From Pseudomonas promysalinigenes (GTDB lineage: Bacteria > Pseudomonadota > Gammaproteobacteria > Pseudomonadales > Pseudomonadaceae): 64,000 nucleotides of DNA. The translations under genes and the position numbers were made by a program. Each line of letters starts with the position of its first letter. Position 1 is the stretch's first letter. The notes beneath the pieces are model-generated. The model was given only the letters and a program-made list of their open reading frames with translations, searched no databases and was not told the DNA's origin. The DNA is taken from NCBI RefSeq assembly GCF_014269025.2, contig NZ_CP077094.1, forward strand, positions 4,806,501 to 4,870,500, read 5' to 3'. This document shows, in pieces, positions 8,877-17,389 of this stretch.

Positions 8877-9353
8877 TTACTTTACCTGGACAGTGATCTT
8901 TTCAGACTCCACGCTCGGCTTGAACGGCACGTGGTACTGATCGCCCAGCACCAGTTGCAGTGTGTGCTTGCCTGGGGCGAGGGTGATGGTCGCTTCGGTC
9001 TGCGCCTTGCCGAAGTGCAGCACCTGCGGCCCGGCTGGCAACGCAGTTCCCGCAGCCGGCATCAGGCTGGTCGGCAGCGGCATGTCGGCGACCGGCTGCT
9101 TGTCCACATCCACCAGCAAATGGTGGTGGCCGGTATGCGGAGTCTGATCGCCAGCAGGCTTGAGCTCCATGCCCTCGATGCCGAATTTCACGGTGAAGGT
9201 CTTGTCCACTGTGGCGCCATCGGCCGGTGAAACGATGAAGACTTTGGCACCCTTAGGCGGCTCCTGGCTTTTGAGGGCATCCGCTGCGCCGGCCATCATC
9301 GACACCCCCAGCAGCAGGCCAGCCACGGCAGCACGGGAAAATAAGCTGTTCAT
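8877..9353 (-). CDS. DUF4399-domain secreted protein
   Basis: A 158-residue exported protein with a signal peptide ending near ASMMAGAADA, then a small beta-rich domain with FIVSPADGATVDKTFTVKFG, a histidine cluster HTGHHHLLVD, and LAPGKHTLQLVLGD near the end. This pattern is DUF4399, a domain found in bacterial periplasmic proteins of unknown role. The clustered histidines suggest metal binding, which is inference. The start at 9353 was chosen because CAGGAGACGTTG precedes this ATG and the signal peptide begins there, whereas an earlier in-frame start has neither. It is a single minus-strand gene. Confidence 0.8.
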   Translation of the reverse strand: MNSLFSRAAVAGLLLGVSMMAGAADALKSQEPPKGAKVFIVSPADGATVDKTFTVKFGIEGMELKPAGDQTPHTGHHHLLVDVDKQPVADMPLPTSLMPAAGTALPAGPQVLHFGKAQTEATITLAPGKHTLQLVLGDQYHVPFKPSVESEKITVQVK

Positions 9354-9407
9354 CAACGTCTCCTGTGGTTCACTTGAAAACACCGCCATCAAACAATGGC
9401 CGCGATG

Positions 9408-9424
9408 ATTCAACATAGTTGAAT
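9408..9424. promoter_or_regulatory. 17-bp operator-like palindrome upstream of the DUF4399 gene
   Basis: ATTCAAC-ATA-GTTGAAT is a perfect 7-bp inverted repeat with a 3-bp spacer, 55-71 bp upstream of the DUF4399 start, in the divergent region shared with the gene at 9578. It looks like a dimeric-repressor operator. Confidence 0.35.
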
Positions 9425-9577
9425 TACCCGTTCGCAGCGATCATGGCCCAAGGGCATGAATTTTTCAGTTAGGGTTAAACCTCGCCAAGGCTTGAAGGTC
9501 ATAGGCTGCGCTCGACCGCGATGGGGAAGAAAGTCGCGGCGAAAGTTATTCATTTGCTAGATAAAAAGGGGCACGAC

Positions 9578-10093
9578 ATGCGTTCGACCATAGGCGTACT
9601 GCTGGCAGTACTGATCACTCCGTTGGCTCAGGCCGAGCTGATAGACGAAATTGCCGACCGGGGCGAACTACGCATTGCCGTGCAAGCCGACAACGCACCC
9701 TATTCTTTCAAGCAAGACGACCGCCTGACGGGCTTTGAAGTCGAGTTCGGCCAGGACTTGGCCCGCGAACTCGACTTGCGTGCCGAGTTTCTGGAAGCCA
9801 CAGCCGAGCAAGTGCTGCCGGGGGTCGAAAGCGGAAAGTACGATGTTGCCCTTACCCCCTATAGCGAGGCGCCCAATGCCGATGGCCCGTTCGATGTAAG
9901 CCAGGCGTTCGGCGAAAAGAAGCTGGTGATCCCTTTCCAGAAAGATAACCCGGCCTTCGAAAGCGCGGTCAACAACGCCATTCAACGCCTCAAAGACAGC
10001 GGCCGTATGGCAGAACTTGAGCGCAAGTGGTTCAAGGGCATGCAGGCAGGCCAAGCGACCCCTGCCGCCCTTGCTCCAACGCCCGCCAACTGA
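9578..10093 (+). CDS. Miniature periplasmic solute-binding protein (SBP_bac_3-like)
   Basis: 171 residues with a signal peptide (MRSTIGVLLAVLITPLAQA). It then carries the first lobe of a polar amino acid-binding protein (IADRGELRIAVQADNAPYSF, LTGFEVEFGQDLAREL, GKYDVALTP) and, directly afterwards, the typical family C-terminus (FQKDNPAFESAVNNAI, LERKWF). Family members are usually about 250 residues. The missing 80 or so residues would form most of lobe two, so a normal clamshell ligand site seems impossible. The ATG at 9578 has AAAGGGG ten bases ahead. No permease or ATPase lies nearby. It could be a degraded transporter gene or a sensor-like binding protein. Confidence 0.75.
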   Translation: MRSTIGVLLAVLITPLAQAELIDEIADRGELRIAVQADNAPYSFKQDDRLTGFEVEFGQDLARELDLRAEFLEATAEQVLPGVESGKYDVALTPYSEAPNADGPFDVSQAFGEKKLVIPFQKDNPAFESAVNNAIQRLKDSGRMAELERKWFKGMQAGQATPAALAPTPAN

Positions 10094-10123
10094 ACATCCG
10101 CCGGCAGGCATTCACTCGATAGA

Positions 10124-10747
10124 TCAGAACGGGTCGTTGCCACGGCGCCGGAACCAGCCAGTCAACGACAGGCGTTCGCGCGTAGCTGGCAACACCTCGT
10201 GCGGCACTACGCCGGAAAGAAAAATCGCCAGGCAGCCGGCCAAAGGCTGCACATCGTGCTCGACACCGCCGGCCAGGAACATGCGCAACTGCCCACCGTT
10301 CTCTGGCTGCCAGTTTTCGTTCAGATACAGCACTGCCGACACCATGCGCCGGTCATCGTCACGGAAGCGGTCCAGGTGCCGGCGATAGAACGCCCCCGGC
10401 GGGTACAGGGCGAAGTGGCATTCGAAATCCTCCAGGCCCAGAAACAAGCCCTGGTTCATGGCTTGACGCAATTGGTCCATGGCCGCCAGGTAATCATCGC
10501 AAGCCGGGGCCTGGCCAGGGTCGATCCACTGGATCTGGTCGCCGCGAATGCTCTCGCGCACCTCCTGGGCATCGCCGCGCCCTACAGCGGCCGGGTTGAG
10601 TTGACCTTCGGCATCACGGCGACGGCATTCGGCCGCCAGCGCGCGCACCAGGTCGGCAGGCAGAAAGAGCGCCTGCTGCGACCAGCCATGGGTGGCCAGA
10701 TCGTCAACGACGGCCGCAAACATCGGGTTTTCGGGGGAGATGTGCAT
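10124..10747 (-). CDS. 2OG-Fe(II) oxygenase family protein (prolyl 4-hydroxylase-like)
   Basis: A 207-residue cytosolic oxygenase with the iron-binding facial triad visible: HLDRF (His and Asp of HxD) near residue 127 and the distal His in VVPHEVLPA near residue 182. The 2-oxoglutarate-binding Arg follows in RERLSLTGWFR. Between them are SAVLYLNENW and NGGQLRMF, typical of the P4Hc group. Family members hydroxylate protein or small-molecule substrates. The substrate here is unknown. The start is uncertain: ATG at 10747 and ATG at 10765 are both possible and neither has a strong ribosome-binding site. Confidence 0.85.
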   Translation of the reverse strand: MHISPENPMFAAVVDDLATHGWSQQALFLPADLVRALAAECRRRDAEGQLNPAAVGRGDAQEVRESIRGDQIQWIDPGQAPACDDYLAAMDQLRQAMNQGLFLGLEDFECHFALYPPGAFYRRHLDRFRDDDRRMVSAVLYLNENWQPENGGQLRMFLAGGVEHDVQPLAGCLAIFLSGVVPHEVLPATRERLSLTGWFRRRGNDPF

Positions 10748-10869
10748 GGCGCGCATCATATCCATTCACTCTGTCGGCGCACAGCGCCACTTGGCTGAGA
10801 AGCGTTAGGATTGCTCGACAAAACGGCGCCCGTCCAAGGACAATAGCTACCTGCCGACAGGAGTCCTGA

Positions 10870-11622
10870 ATGCGCCGTTTGTTTTCCCTGCTTCTGCTGA
10901 TGATCTGCACCATGCCTGTCCGGGCAGACAGCCTTGATCAACTGTACAAAGCCGCCGGCTGGCCTGACCAGCGCGCCCATTTCACCGACGCCGTGAGCGC
11001 AGCTCAGCAACGCTATCGCAATAGCTTGCCGCCTGCGGTTTATCAGGCGCTGGTCAACAACAGCAACCAGCGCTTCCAAGCCAAGGCGATGGACAGCCGT
11101 GCGTTGGCCAAACTGCGCAGCACCCTGCCCAACCCAACACCGGCCCTGGCGTTCTTCCAGTCGCCATTGGGGCGCAAGATCGTTGCCGCCGAGCTGCTCG
11201 CCACGCGCAAGGACCAGTTGGCAAAGCACGCCGAGGGCCTGCCGAAGATGCAGGCCAGCGACAACCGGATGCTGGTCATAGGCCACTTGGCCCAGGCACT
11301 GCCGGCCCGTGAAGCCGGTGCCGAAGTCAGCCTGGCGATTGCCGGGGTGGCCGCCGACAGCCTCAGTTCGATGATCCCTGGCCTGTTCGGCCCAAGCCAA
11401 GCCCAAGGGCTGCTCGACGGCCAGCGCCAGCGGCTGATGGGGCAGATCGGCCAGGACCTGAACAACACGCTGCTGTATGTGTACCGTGACCTGTCCGACG
11501 ATGAACTCGAAGAATTCGCCACGTTCGCCGAGTCGCCGGAAGGCAAAGCCTATTACCAGGCGGCTGTAGCTGCGGTGCGTGCTGGCCTTGCGGTTGGCCA
11601 GAACAGCGCTGACCTCAAGTAA
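10870..11622 (+). CDS. DUF2059-domain secreted protein
   Basis: 250 residues with an 18-residue signal peptide ending PVRADS. It is helix-rich throughout, with the segment YRDLSDDELEEFATFAESPEGKAYYQA near the C-terminus that defines DUF2059. Proteins of this family are exported and uncharacterised. CAGGAGTCCTGA precedes the ATG. It is convergent with the hydrolase gene that ends only one base later (stop at 11622, neighbour's stop at 11623), leaving no space for a terminator. Confidence 0.8.
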   Translation: MRRLFSLLLLMICTMPVRADSLDQLYKAAGWPDQRAHFTDAVSAAQQRYRNSLPPAVYQALVNNSNQRFQAKAMDSRALAKLRSTLPNPTPALAFFQSPLGRKIVAAELLATRKDQLAKHAEGLPKMQASDNRMLVIGHLAQALPAREAGAEVSLAIAGVAADSLSSMIPGLFGPSQAQGLLDGQRQRLMGQIGQDLNNTLLYVYRDLSDDELEEFATFAESPEGKAYYQAAVAAVRAGLAVGQNSADLK

Positions 11623-12549
11623 TCAGCCCATGCGCTGCCCGATGAAGTCAAAGTAGCGCTGGCGGATGCCTGGCAATTCGTTGGCCAAGTGGTGACGGGC
11701 TTGAGGCAGCAGCAGGATCTGCGGCTCGTCGAACTTGGCCTTGAGCACTTGAAGGTTGTAGGGCCAATCCACCGTACCATCGTCCTCCCCCTGTACGATC
11801 AGCGGCCGCCGCGCGCAATGCGGCGCCGCTTCGATGCGTTTGACCCAGGCGATCAATGCACCGACCCACGCCGTGGGCAAGCGCCGAGGCTGGAGCGGGT
11901 CGGCTTCGAGAAACGGCAGGAACGTCGGGTCGTTGGTGTTCTCACTGAAGCGGCGCTCGATGCCATCGACAAAGTGGCGCAACACCCGATAACTGAACTT
12001 CGACCAGCGCCATGCCCGCGGCCGTACCAGTGGCGCCAGCAGGATCACCTGGCCATCGACCGGGCTGCGCTCACCTTGATGCAGCAGGTGATCCACAGCT
12101 ATGGCACCACCGGTGCTCTGCCCGCACAAATGCCAGGGGCGTGGCAGCCCAAGGCTTCGCGCCTGCTCGAACAGAGCCTCCAGCACACGCTGATAGACCG
12201 CGAAATCACCGATGCTCGCGCGCTCGCCACTAGACAGGCCATGGCCTGGCAAGTCGCAGCTGATTACCGCGTACCCAAGCGCCAGTGCCCACTCGATGAC
12301 ATGCCGATAGAGGCCCATGTGGTCGTAATAGCCGTGCAGTAGGAACAGCGTCGCTTTTGGCTTTTCAGGCAGCCAGACTTGCCCAACCAACTCGAACCCT
12401 GCCGCCTGAAAACCGCCCAGCCAGCTCTGCACCGGCAGGTTCAAGCCATAGAAGCGTTGATAGTCCTGCGCCTGGTTGGACAACGCCTGACGCGTGGCCA
12501 ACGGCGCAAGGCTGGCACGCAGGGGATCGGGGTGAAAGGAAGCAGGCAT
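11623..12549 (-). CDS. Alpha/beta hydrolase, monoacylglycerol lipase-like
   Basis: About 308 residues. The fold is marked by LFLLHGYYDHMG (oxyanion loop), DLPGHGLSSGER, the nucleophile elbow CGQSTGG, the acid in GEDDGTVDW and the catalytic histidine in ARHHLANE near the end. This layout is that of the serine aminopeptidase S33 / lysophospholipase group. Substrate unknown, cytosolic. The ATG at 12549 (MPASFHPD) was chosen by comparison with the usual start of such proteins. ATGs at 12558 and 12663 are in frame, and none has a convincing ribosome-binding site. Confidence 0.82.
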   Translation of the reverse strand: MPASFHPDPLRASLAPLATRQALSNQAQDYQRFYGLNLPVQSWLGGFQAAGFELVGQVWLPEKPKATLFLLHGYYDHMGLYRHVIEWALALGYAVISCDLPGHGLSSGERASIGDFAVYQRVLEALFEQARSLGLPRPWHLCGQSTGGAIAVDHLLHQGERSPVDGQVILLAPLVRPRAWRWSKFSYRVLRHFVDGIERRFSENTNDPTFLPFLEADPLQPRRLPTAWVGALIAWVKRIEAAPHCARRPLIVQGEDDGTVDWPYNLQVLKAKFDEPQILLLPQARHHLANELPGIRQRYFDFIGQRMG

Positions 12550-12739
12550 CAGGTACATCCAAGGCGGATCGAGTATTGATCTGCGATATTCAGCTCTGGC
12601 CGACTCCGTGGCAAGCTTGCTCACCTCGAAGGCACCGAGATCAGCCTGTCGGAGTGACAGCATCCTCTGTCTGCGCTGGCCTCTTCAAGGCTTGAGCCGC
12701 TCCATAGGTTTGCGCTCATCTCATGGCATGTGCAGCGCC

Positions 12740-12820
12740 TGTAGAAGCGGGTTACAGGCGAAGCCGGTGCGCCACACCGCAACGCATTCTTCGCGGCTAA
12801 AGCCGCTCGTATAAAAGGCC
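12740..12820. repeat. REP-like inverted pair
   Basis: GTAGAAGCGGGTTACAGGCG at 12741-12760 and the inverse copy TTCGCGGCTAAAGCCGCTCG at 12790-12809 sit between two divergent genes. Confidence 0.5.
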
Positions 12821-12831
12821 GCAGGAAACTC

Positions 12832-13401
12832 ATGAAGCCTATGAACACCAAAAAGATCCTGGCGGCGCTCGCACTGATGCTCTGCGCCCTTGTTCTCTGG
12901 CAGGCCTACATCACCTTCCAGTCCCGCTACCTGCGCCCGTTCGACAATCAGACCAAGCTGTTCGACGGCAGCCAGCTACGCCTACCTGCCGGGTTAGCCG
13001 GCCCCGGGGCGATCCGCGTCGTGCACTTCTGGGACCCGGCCTGCCCCTGCAACGTGGGCAACCAGCAGCACCTTGGCGATCTGATTGCCCAGTTCGCCGA
13101 CCAGGGCGTGGCATTCTACGTTGTGCAAAAGCCCGGCAGCCAAGGCCTGCTGCCCGCCAACCTCGCCAGCCTGCAAACCCTCGACAACCTGCCCGGCAGC
13201 GAACACCTGCCCGCCTCCCCTGCCGTGGCCATCTGGGACCGTCAGGGCAACCTTGCCTACTTCGGCCCCTACAGCGAAGGCGCGGTGTGCAATGCCAGTA
13301 ACAGTTTCATCGAGCCGATCCTCAAAGCACTGCTGGCCGGGCGTAAGGTCAACGCCTCGAATACGCTGGCCGTAGGCTGCTACTGCCCCTGGACCGGCTG
13401 A
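12832..13401 (+). CDS. DUF6436-type thioredoxin-like membrane-anchored protein
   Basis: 189 residues. One N-terminal membrane anchor (ILAALALMLCALVLWQAYI) is followed by a periplasmic thioredoxin-like domain: RVVHFWDPACPCN (a CPC in place of the usual CxxC), a cis-proline-like SPAVAIWD and YFGPYSEG. The C-terminal tail has a further cysteine pair in GCYCPWTG. These cysteines suggest redox chemistry or metal delivery, but the classical active site is absent, so function is open. AGGAAACTC precedes the ATG at 12832. Its 3' end overlaps the stop of the convergent acetyltransferase gene by 22 bp. Confidence 0.75.
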   Translation: MKPMNTKKILAALALMLCALVLWQAYITFQSRYLRPFDNQTKLFDGSQLRLPAGLAGPGAIRVVHFWDPACPCNVGNQQHLGDLIAQFADQGVAFYVVQKPGSQGLLPANLASLQTLDNLPGSEHLPASPAVAIWDRQGNLAYFGPYSEGAVCNASNSFIEPILKALLAGRKVNASNTLAVGCYCPWTG

Positions 13402-13946
13402 CACACCCGCGCCGGGTTACCCACGACGGTCGCCCCCGCTGGGACATCACGGGTCACCACACTGCCGGCGCCCACGATGGCGTTGTCGCCAATGGTCACC
13501 CCCGGTAGCACGATCGCTGCACCGCCGATCCACACATTGTTGCCAATGGTCACCGGTCGCCCGCTTTCCAGCCCACTACGCCGGACCTCGGGGTCAAGCG
13601 GATGGTCAGCCGCGTAGATCTGCACGTTGGGGCCGATCTGGCAGTCATCACCAATGCGCACTGGCACCACATCAAGGATCACGCAGTTGAAGTTCATGAA
13701 CGTATTGCGGCCGATACTGATGTTGTAGCCGTAGTCGCAGTAGAACGGCGGGCGGATCACCGTGCCCTCGCCAACGTGGCCTAGATGCTCGGCCAGCAGG
13801 TCGTTGCGCGCTTCGTTGAGCAGCTCGACGCTGTTGTTGTAACGGTGCATCCAGTGCTTGCTGGCGATCTGTTCGGCCTGCAGCTCGGGGCAGCCAGCGT
13901 GATAGAGCTGGCCTGTGAGCATTTTCTGTTTTTCGCTGAGGGACAT
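13380..13946 (-). CDS. Sugar O-acetyltransferase (maltose acetyltransferase family)
   Basis: 188 residues of the NodL/Maa/LacA hexapeptide-repeat family. The N-terminal maltose-acetyltransferase cap (SEKQKMLTGQLYHAGCPEL) is followed by left-handed beta-helix repeats such as IRPPFYCDYGYNISIG and IGNNVWIGGAAIVLPGVTIG. The catalytic histidine is in AADHPLD. It transfers acetyl from acetyl-CoA to a sugar hydroxyl in the cytosol. Which sugar is not clear. AAAGGAGTTTCC precedes the ATG at 13946, which rules out the much longer open frame. The last 22 bp overlap the 3' end of the convergent thioredoxin-like gene. Confidence 0.9.
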   Translation of the reverse strand: MSLSEKQKMLTGQLYHAGCPELQAEQIASKHWMHRYNNSVELLNEARNDLLAEHLGHVGEGTVIRPPFYCDYGYNISIGRNTFMNFNCVILDVVPVRIGDDCQIGPNVQIYAADHPLDPEVRRSGLESGRPVTIGNNVWIGGAAIVLPGVTIGDNAIVGAGSVVTRDVPAGATVVGNPARVCQPVQGQ

Positions 13947-14033
13947 GGAAACTCCTTTCAGGGGGCTATGCTCTGTTCGCGAATCCGTCGATGATCGGAC
14001 CACAGTTTCCGCTCGAATGCACAAGGAGTCCCG

Positions 14034-16400
14034 ATGAAGCGCAGCCTGATCCTGTTGGCCGTGGCCGTTGTATCCGTGGCCGCTGGCGCCGGTTACTGGT
14101 ATGTGCACGGCAAGCTGCCACAGCGTTCGGGCGAGGTGGCCATGGCTGGGCTGCAGGCGCCGGTCAGCGTGCGCTATGACGCCCGTGGCGTGCCCCACCT
14201 GCAAGCCCAGAACGAAGCGGACCTGTACCGCGCCCTGGGCTACGTGCATGCCCAGGATCGCTTGTTCCAAATGGAGATCATGCGCCGCCTGGCCCGTGGG
14301 GAACTGGCCGAAATATTCGGTAGCAAGCTGCTGCCCACCGACACTCTGTTTCGCAGCCTGCGCATCCGTGAACAGGCCGCGTTGATGGCTCAGCGCCAGG
14401 ACCATCAATCGCCCGCCTGGCAAGCCCTGCAGGCCTATCTAGAGGGCGTCAACGCCTGGCAGGCCAGCCACCCCAAGCCGATGGAGTTCGATCTGATCGG
14501 CATCACGCCACGGCCGTTTACAGCCCAAGACACCCTGAGCATCGCCGGCTATCTGGCTTACAGTTTTGCGGCGGCCTTTCGCACCGAACCTGCACTGACC
14601 TACATCCGCGACCAGCTTGGCCCGCAATACCTGAAAATTTTCGACCTCGACTGGCAACCGCAGGGCGCGCTCGGTACGCCGCTAGCCGCTGCCGACTGGC
14701 AAAGCCTCGAAAGCGTGGCACTTGCCAGCCACCAAGCGCTGATCGACGCCGGTATCCCGCAGTTCGAAGGCAGCAATGCCTGGGCTGTTTCCGGTAGCCG
14801 CACCCGCAGCGGCAAACCCTTGCTGGCCGGTGACCCGCACATCAGTTTCGCCGTACCTGCCGTCTGGTACGAAGCCGAGCTCTCGGCACCTGGCTTCAAC
14901 CTGTATGGCTACTTCCAGGCGCTGAACCCGTTCGCGATGTTGGGGCACAACCGTGATTTCGGCTGGAGCCTGACCATGTTCCAGAACGATGACGTCGACC
15001 TGATCGCGGAACAGACCAACCCCGCCAACCCCGACCAAGTAAAAATCGACGGCCAGTGGCAGACACTGGAACAGACCGAGCAGCAGATTGCGGTCAAAGG
15101 TGAGCAACCGGTAACCATCAACCTGCGCCGCTCAAGCCACGGCCCAATCGTCAATGAAGTCATCGGCAGCGCAGCCGGGTCTCGGCCGATTGCCATGTGG
15201 TGGGCGTTTCTCGAAACCGAGAACCCAATCCTGGAAGGGTTCTATCAGCTCAACCGCGCCGACACCTTGGGCAAGATGCGCGAAGCCGCTGCCAAGGTGC
15301 AGGCGCCAGGGCTGAATTTGGTCTGGGCCAACGCAAGTGGCGACATTGGCTGGTGGGCGGCGGCGAAACTGCCGATTCGCCCAGATGGGGTGAACCCGGC
15401 GTTCATTCTCGACGGTGCCAGCGGCCAGGCCGACAAACTCGGTTTCTATCCATTCAGCGTCAACCCGCAACAGGAGAACCCGGCCAGCGGCTATATCGTC
15501 TCGGCCAACTACCAGCCACCTTCCCTGGTGCCGATACCCGGCTACTACAACCTCGCCGACCGCGGCCGCCAGCTCGATCGCCAGCTGGCCAACCCGCAAG
15601 TGAAATGGGACACGCACAATAGCCAGGCGCTGCAGCTTGATACGGCCAGCGATTACGGTTCGCGTACCTTGGCGCCACTGTTGGCAACTCTGCGCGAGGT
15701 CGCTAAGGGCGACGAGGAGAAGGAACTGGTCGAGCAGCTTGCAGCCTGGCGCGGCGACTACCCGCTGGATTCCACCAGCGCCACGCTGTTCAACCAGTTC
15801 CTCTACGAGCTGGCGTTCGCAGCCCTGCATGACGAGTTGGGCGATACCTGGTTTCCGATACTGATCAGCACCCGCACCATCGACGCCGCCCTGCCACGCC
15901 TGGCGGCGGATGCCGACTCACCGTGGTGGAATACCCGCGGTGGCAACCAGCGTACCGACCGTACCGCCGTCGTGCGCACAGCTTGGCAGCAAAGCCTGAA
16001 ACACCTGCGCGGCACCATGGGTAGCGACCCGGCCAGCTGGCAGTGGGGCAAAGCCCATACCCTGACCCACAACCACCCTCTTGGGGCCAAAAAGCCGCTG
16101 AACCTACTGTTCAACGTCGGGCCGTTCGCCGCGCCCGGTACCCATGAGGTGCCGAACAACCTCTCGGCGAAGATCGGCCCGGCGCCATGGCCGGTGACCT
16201 ATGGGCCATCGACCCGGCGCCTGATCGACTTTGCCGATGCCGGGCAGTCACTGACCAGCAACCCGGTCGGGCAGAGTGGCGTGCCGTTCGACCAACATTT
16301 TTCGGATCAGGCCCAAGGGTATGTCGAAGGCAACTACCAGCGAGCACAGATGGGTGTGATTCCGGCGCAGAGCACGCTCAGGCTTGTACCTGGCGGATGA
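14034..16400 (+). CDS. hacB: Penicillin acylase family N-terminal-nucleophile hydrolase, HacB-like
   Basis: 788 residues. An N-terminal signal segment is followed by an alpha region (YRALGYVHAQDRLFQMEIMRR) and a self-cleavage site before S247 in EGSNAWAVSG, whose serine becomes the new N-terminus of the beta chain. GDPHISFAVP and ALNPFAMLGHNRDFGW are typical beta-chain motifs. Members cleave amide bonds of beta-lactams or N-acyl homoserine lactones. The length and its position in the ilvA/serA/spu neighbourhood resemble P. aeruginosa HacB, an acyl-homoserine lactone acylase. The substrate is therefore an inference. Strong ribosome-binding site AAGGAGTCCCG. It likely acts in the periplasm. Confidence 0.85.
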   Translation: MKRSLILLAVAVVSVAAGAGYWYVHGKLPQRSGEVAMAGLQAPVSVRYDARGVPHLQAQNEADLYRALGYVHAQDRLFQMEIMRRLARGELAEIFGSKLLPTDTLFRSLRIREQAALMAQRQDHQSPAWQALQAYLEGVNAWQASHPKPMEFDLIGITPRPFTAQDTLSIAGYLAYSFAAAFRTEPALTYIRDQLGPQYLKIFDLDWQPQGALGTPLAAADWQSLESVALASHQALIDAGIPQFEGSNAWAVSGSRTRSGKPLLAGDPHISFAVPAVWYEAELSAPGFNLYGYFQALNPFAMLGHNRDFGWSLTMFQNDDVDLIAEQTNPANPDQVKIDGQWQTLEQTEQQIAVKGEQPVTINLRRSSHGPIVNEVIGSAAGSRPIAMWWAFLETENPILEGFYQLNRADTLGKMREAAAKVQAPGLNLVWANASGDIGWWAAAKLPIRPDGVNPAFILDGASGQADKLGFYPFSVNPQQENPASGYIVSANYQPPSLVPIPGYYNLADRGRQLDRQLANPQVKWDTHNSQALQLDTASDYGSRTLAPLLATLREVAKGDEEKELVEQLAAWRGDYPLDSTSATLFNQFLYELAFAALHDELGDTWFPILISTRTIDAALPRLAADADSPWWNTRGGNQRTDRTAVVRTAWQQSLKHLRGTMGSDPASWQWGKAHTLTHNHPLGAKKPLNLLFNVGPFAAPGTHEVPNNLSAKIGPAPWPVTYGPSTRRLIDFADAGQSLTSNPVGQSGVPFDQHFSDQAQGYVEGNYQRAQMGVIPAQSTLRLVPGG

Positions 16401-16471
16401 ACAACAGCCGCAACTGCGCCACGCAGCGCACCCTCATTAACCTGCAACCGCTTATCAGCCGAGGTCCATTC

Positions 16472-17290
16472 ATGCAAAAACACTTCATCGAAATCGACGG
16501 CGCCCGCATGAGCTACGTAGACCAGGGGCAAGGCTTTCCGGTACTGCTTGGCCATAGCTATCTGTGGTCGGCGGCCATGTGGCAGCCACAAATCGATGCC
16601 CTGTCACAGCACTTTCGTGTCATCGTCCCTGAACTCTGGGGCCATGGCGACTCCGATGCCCCACCGTGCACCACCACCGACATGAGCGCCCTGACCCGTC
16701 AGCACCTGGCACTGCTGGACGCGCTGAACATCCCGCAATGCCACTTGGTCGGCCTGTCAGTCGGCGGCATGTGGGGTGCGCAACTGGCCATCGAGCACCC
16801 CGAGCGGGTCGACCGCCTGGTGTTGATGGACACCTACCTCGGCGCCGAACCAGAAGCGACCCGGCAGAAGTACTTCGCCCTGCTGGATGCAGCGAGCGCG
16901 GCAGGCCACTTCAGCGATGAGCTGCTGGATATCATCGTGCCAATCTTCTTCCATGCCGGTGGGCAGACGGTGCCGGAGATTCGCGACCAGTTTCGCGCCG
17001 ACCTCAAAGCAAGCACAGCCGAATCCATTCGGCATAGCCTGGACCCAATGGGGCGAGTGATATTTGGCAGGCCGGACCTGTTGCCGCAGCTATGCGCGAT
17101 TGCCGGTGAGCGGGCCATCGTGCTCTGTGGCGATCAGGACATTCCTCGGCCGCCTGAAGAGTCCAATGAAATGGCGCGGATCATTGGCTGCCTGGCGGCC
17201 CAGATTCCGTTTGCGGGGCATATCTCCAGCCTGGAGAACCCCAAGGTGGTCAATGATTTCCTGTTGAACTGGCTACCGCGCAAGGCTTGA
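16472..17290 (+). CDS. Alpha/beta fold hydrolase
   Basis: 272 residues with HSYLWSAAMW (oxyanion region), PELWGHGDSD, nucleophile elbow GLSVGG near residue 95, acid in CGDQDIPRP and the catalytic histidine in FAGHISSLENP near the end. This is the 3-oxoadipate enol-lactonase / haloperoxidase-like branch, but no specific substrate can be assigned. It begins 71 bp after the acylase gene on the same strand, so the pair may be an operon. GAGG lies eight bases before the ATG. Gene is followed by a clear bidirectional terminator. Confidence 0.85.
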   Translation: MQKHFIEIDGARMSYVDQGQGFPVLLGHSYLWSAAMWQPQIDALSQHFRVIVPELWGHGDSDAPPCTTTDMSALTRQHLALLDALNIPQCHLVGLSVGGMWGAQLAIEHPERVDRLVLMDTYLGAEPEATRQKYFALLDAASAAGHFSDELLDIIVPIFFHAGGQTVPEIRDQFRADLKASTAESIRHSLDPMGRVIFGRPDLLPQLCAIAGERAIVLCGDQDIPRPPEESNEMARIIGCLAAQIPFAGHISSLENPKVVNDFLLNWLPRKA

Positions 17291-17341
17291 GCTCATCCCT
17301 GTGCGGAACGGGGCAGCTGCCCCAGCTCGCCAGCCACACAC

Positions 17342-17374
17342 AAAAACGCCGACGCAAAAGCATCGGCGTTTTTA
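17342..17374. terminator. Bidirectional intrinsic terminator
   Basis: AAAAACGCCGA and TCGGCGTTTTT form a hairpin flanked by A and T runs, placed between the convergent hydrolase and metQ genes. Confidence 0.85.
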
Positions 17375-17389
17375 CATCTCAAGAACGAA

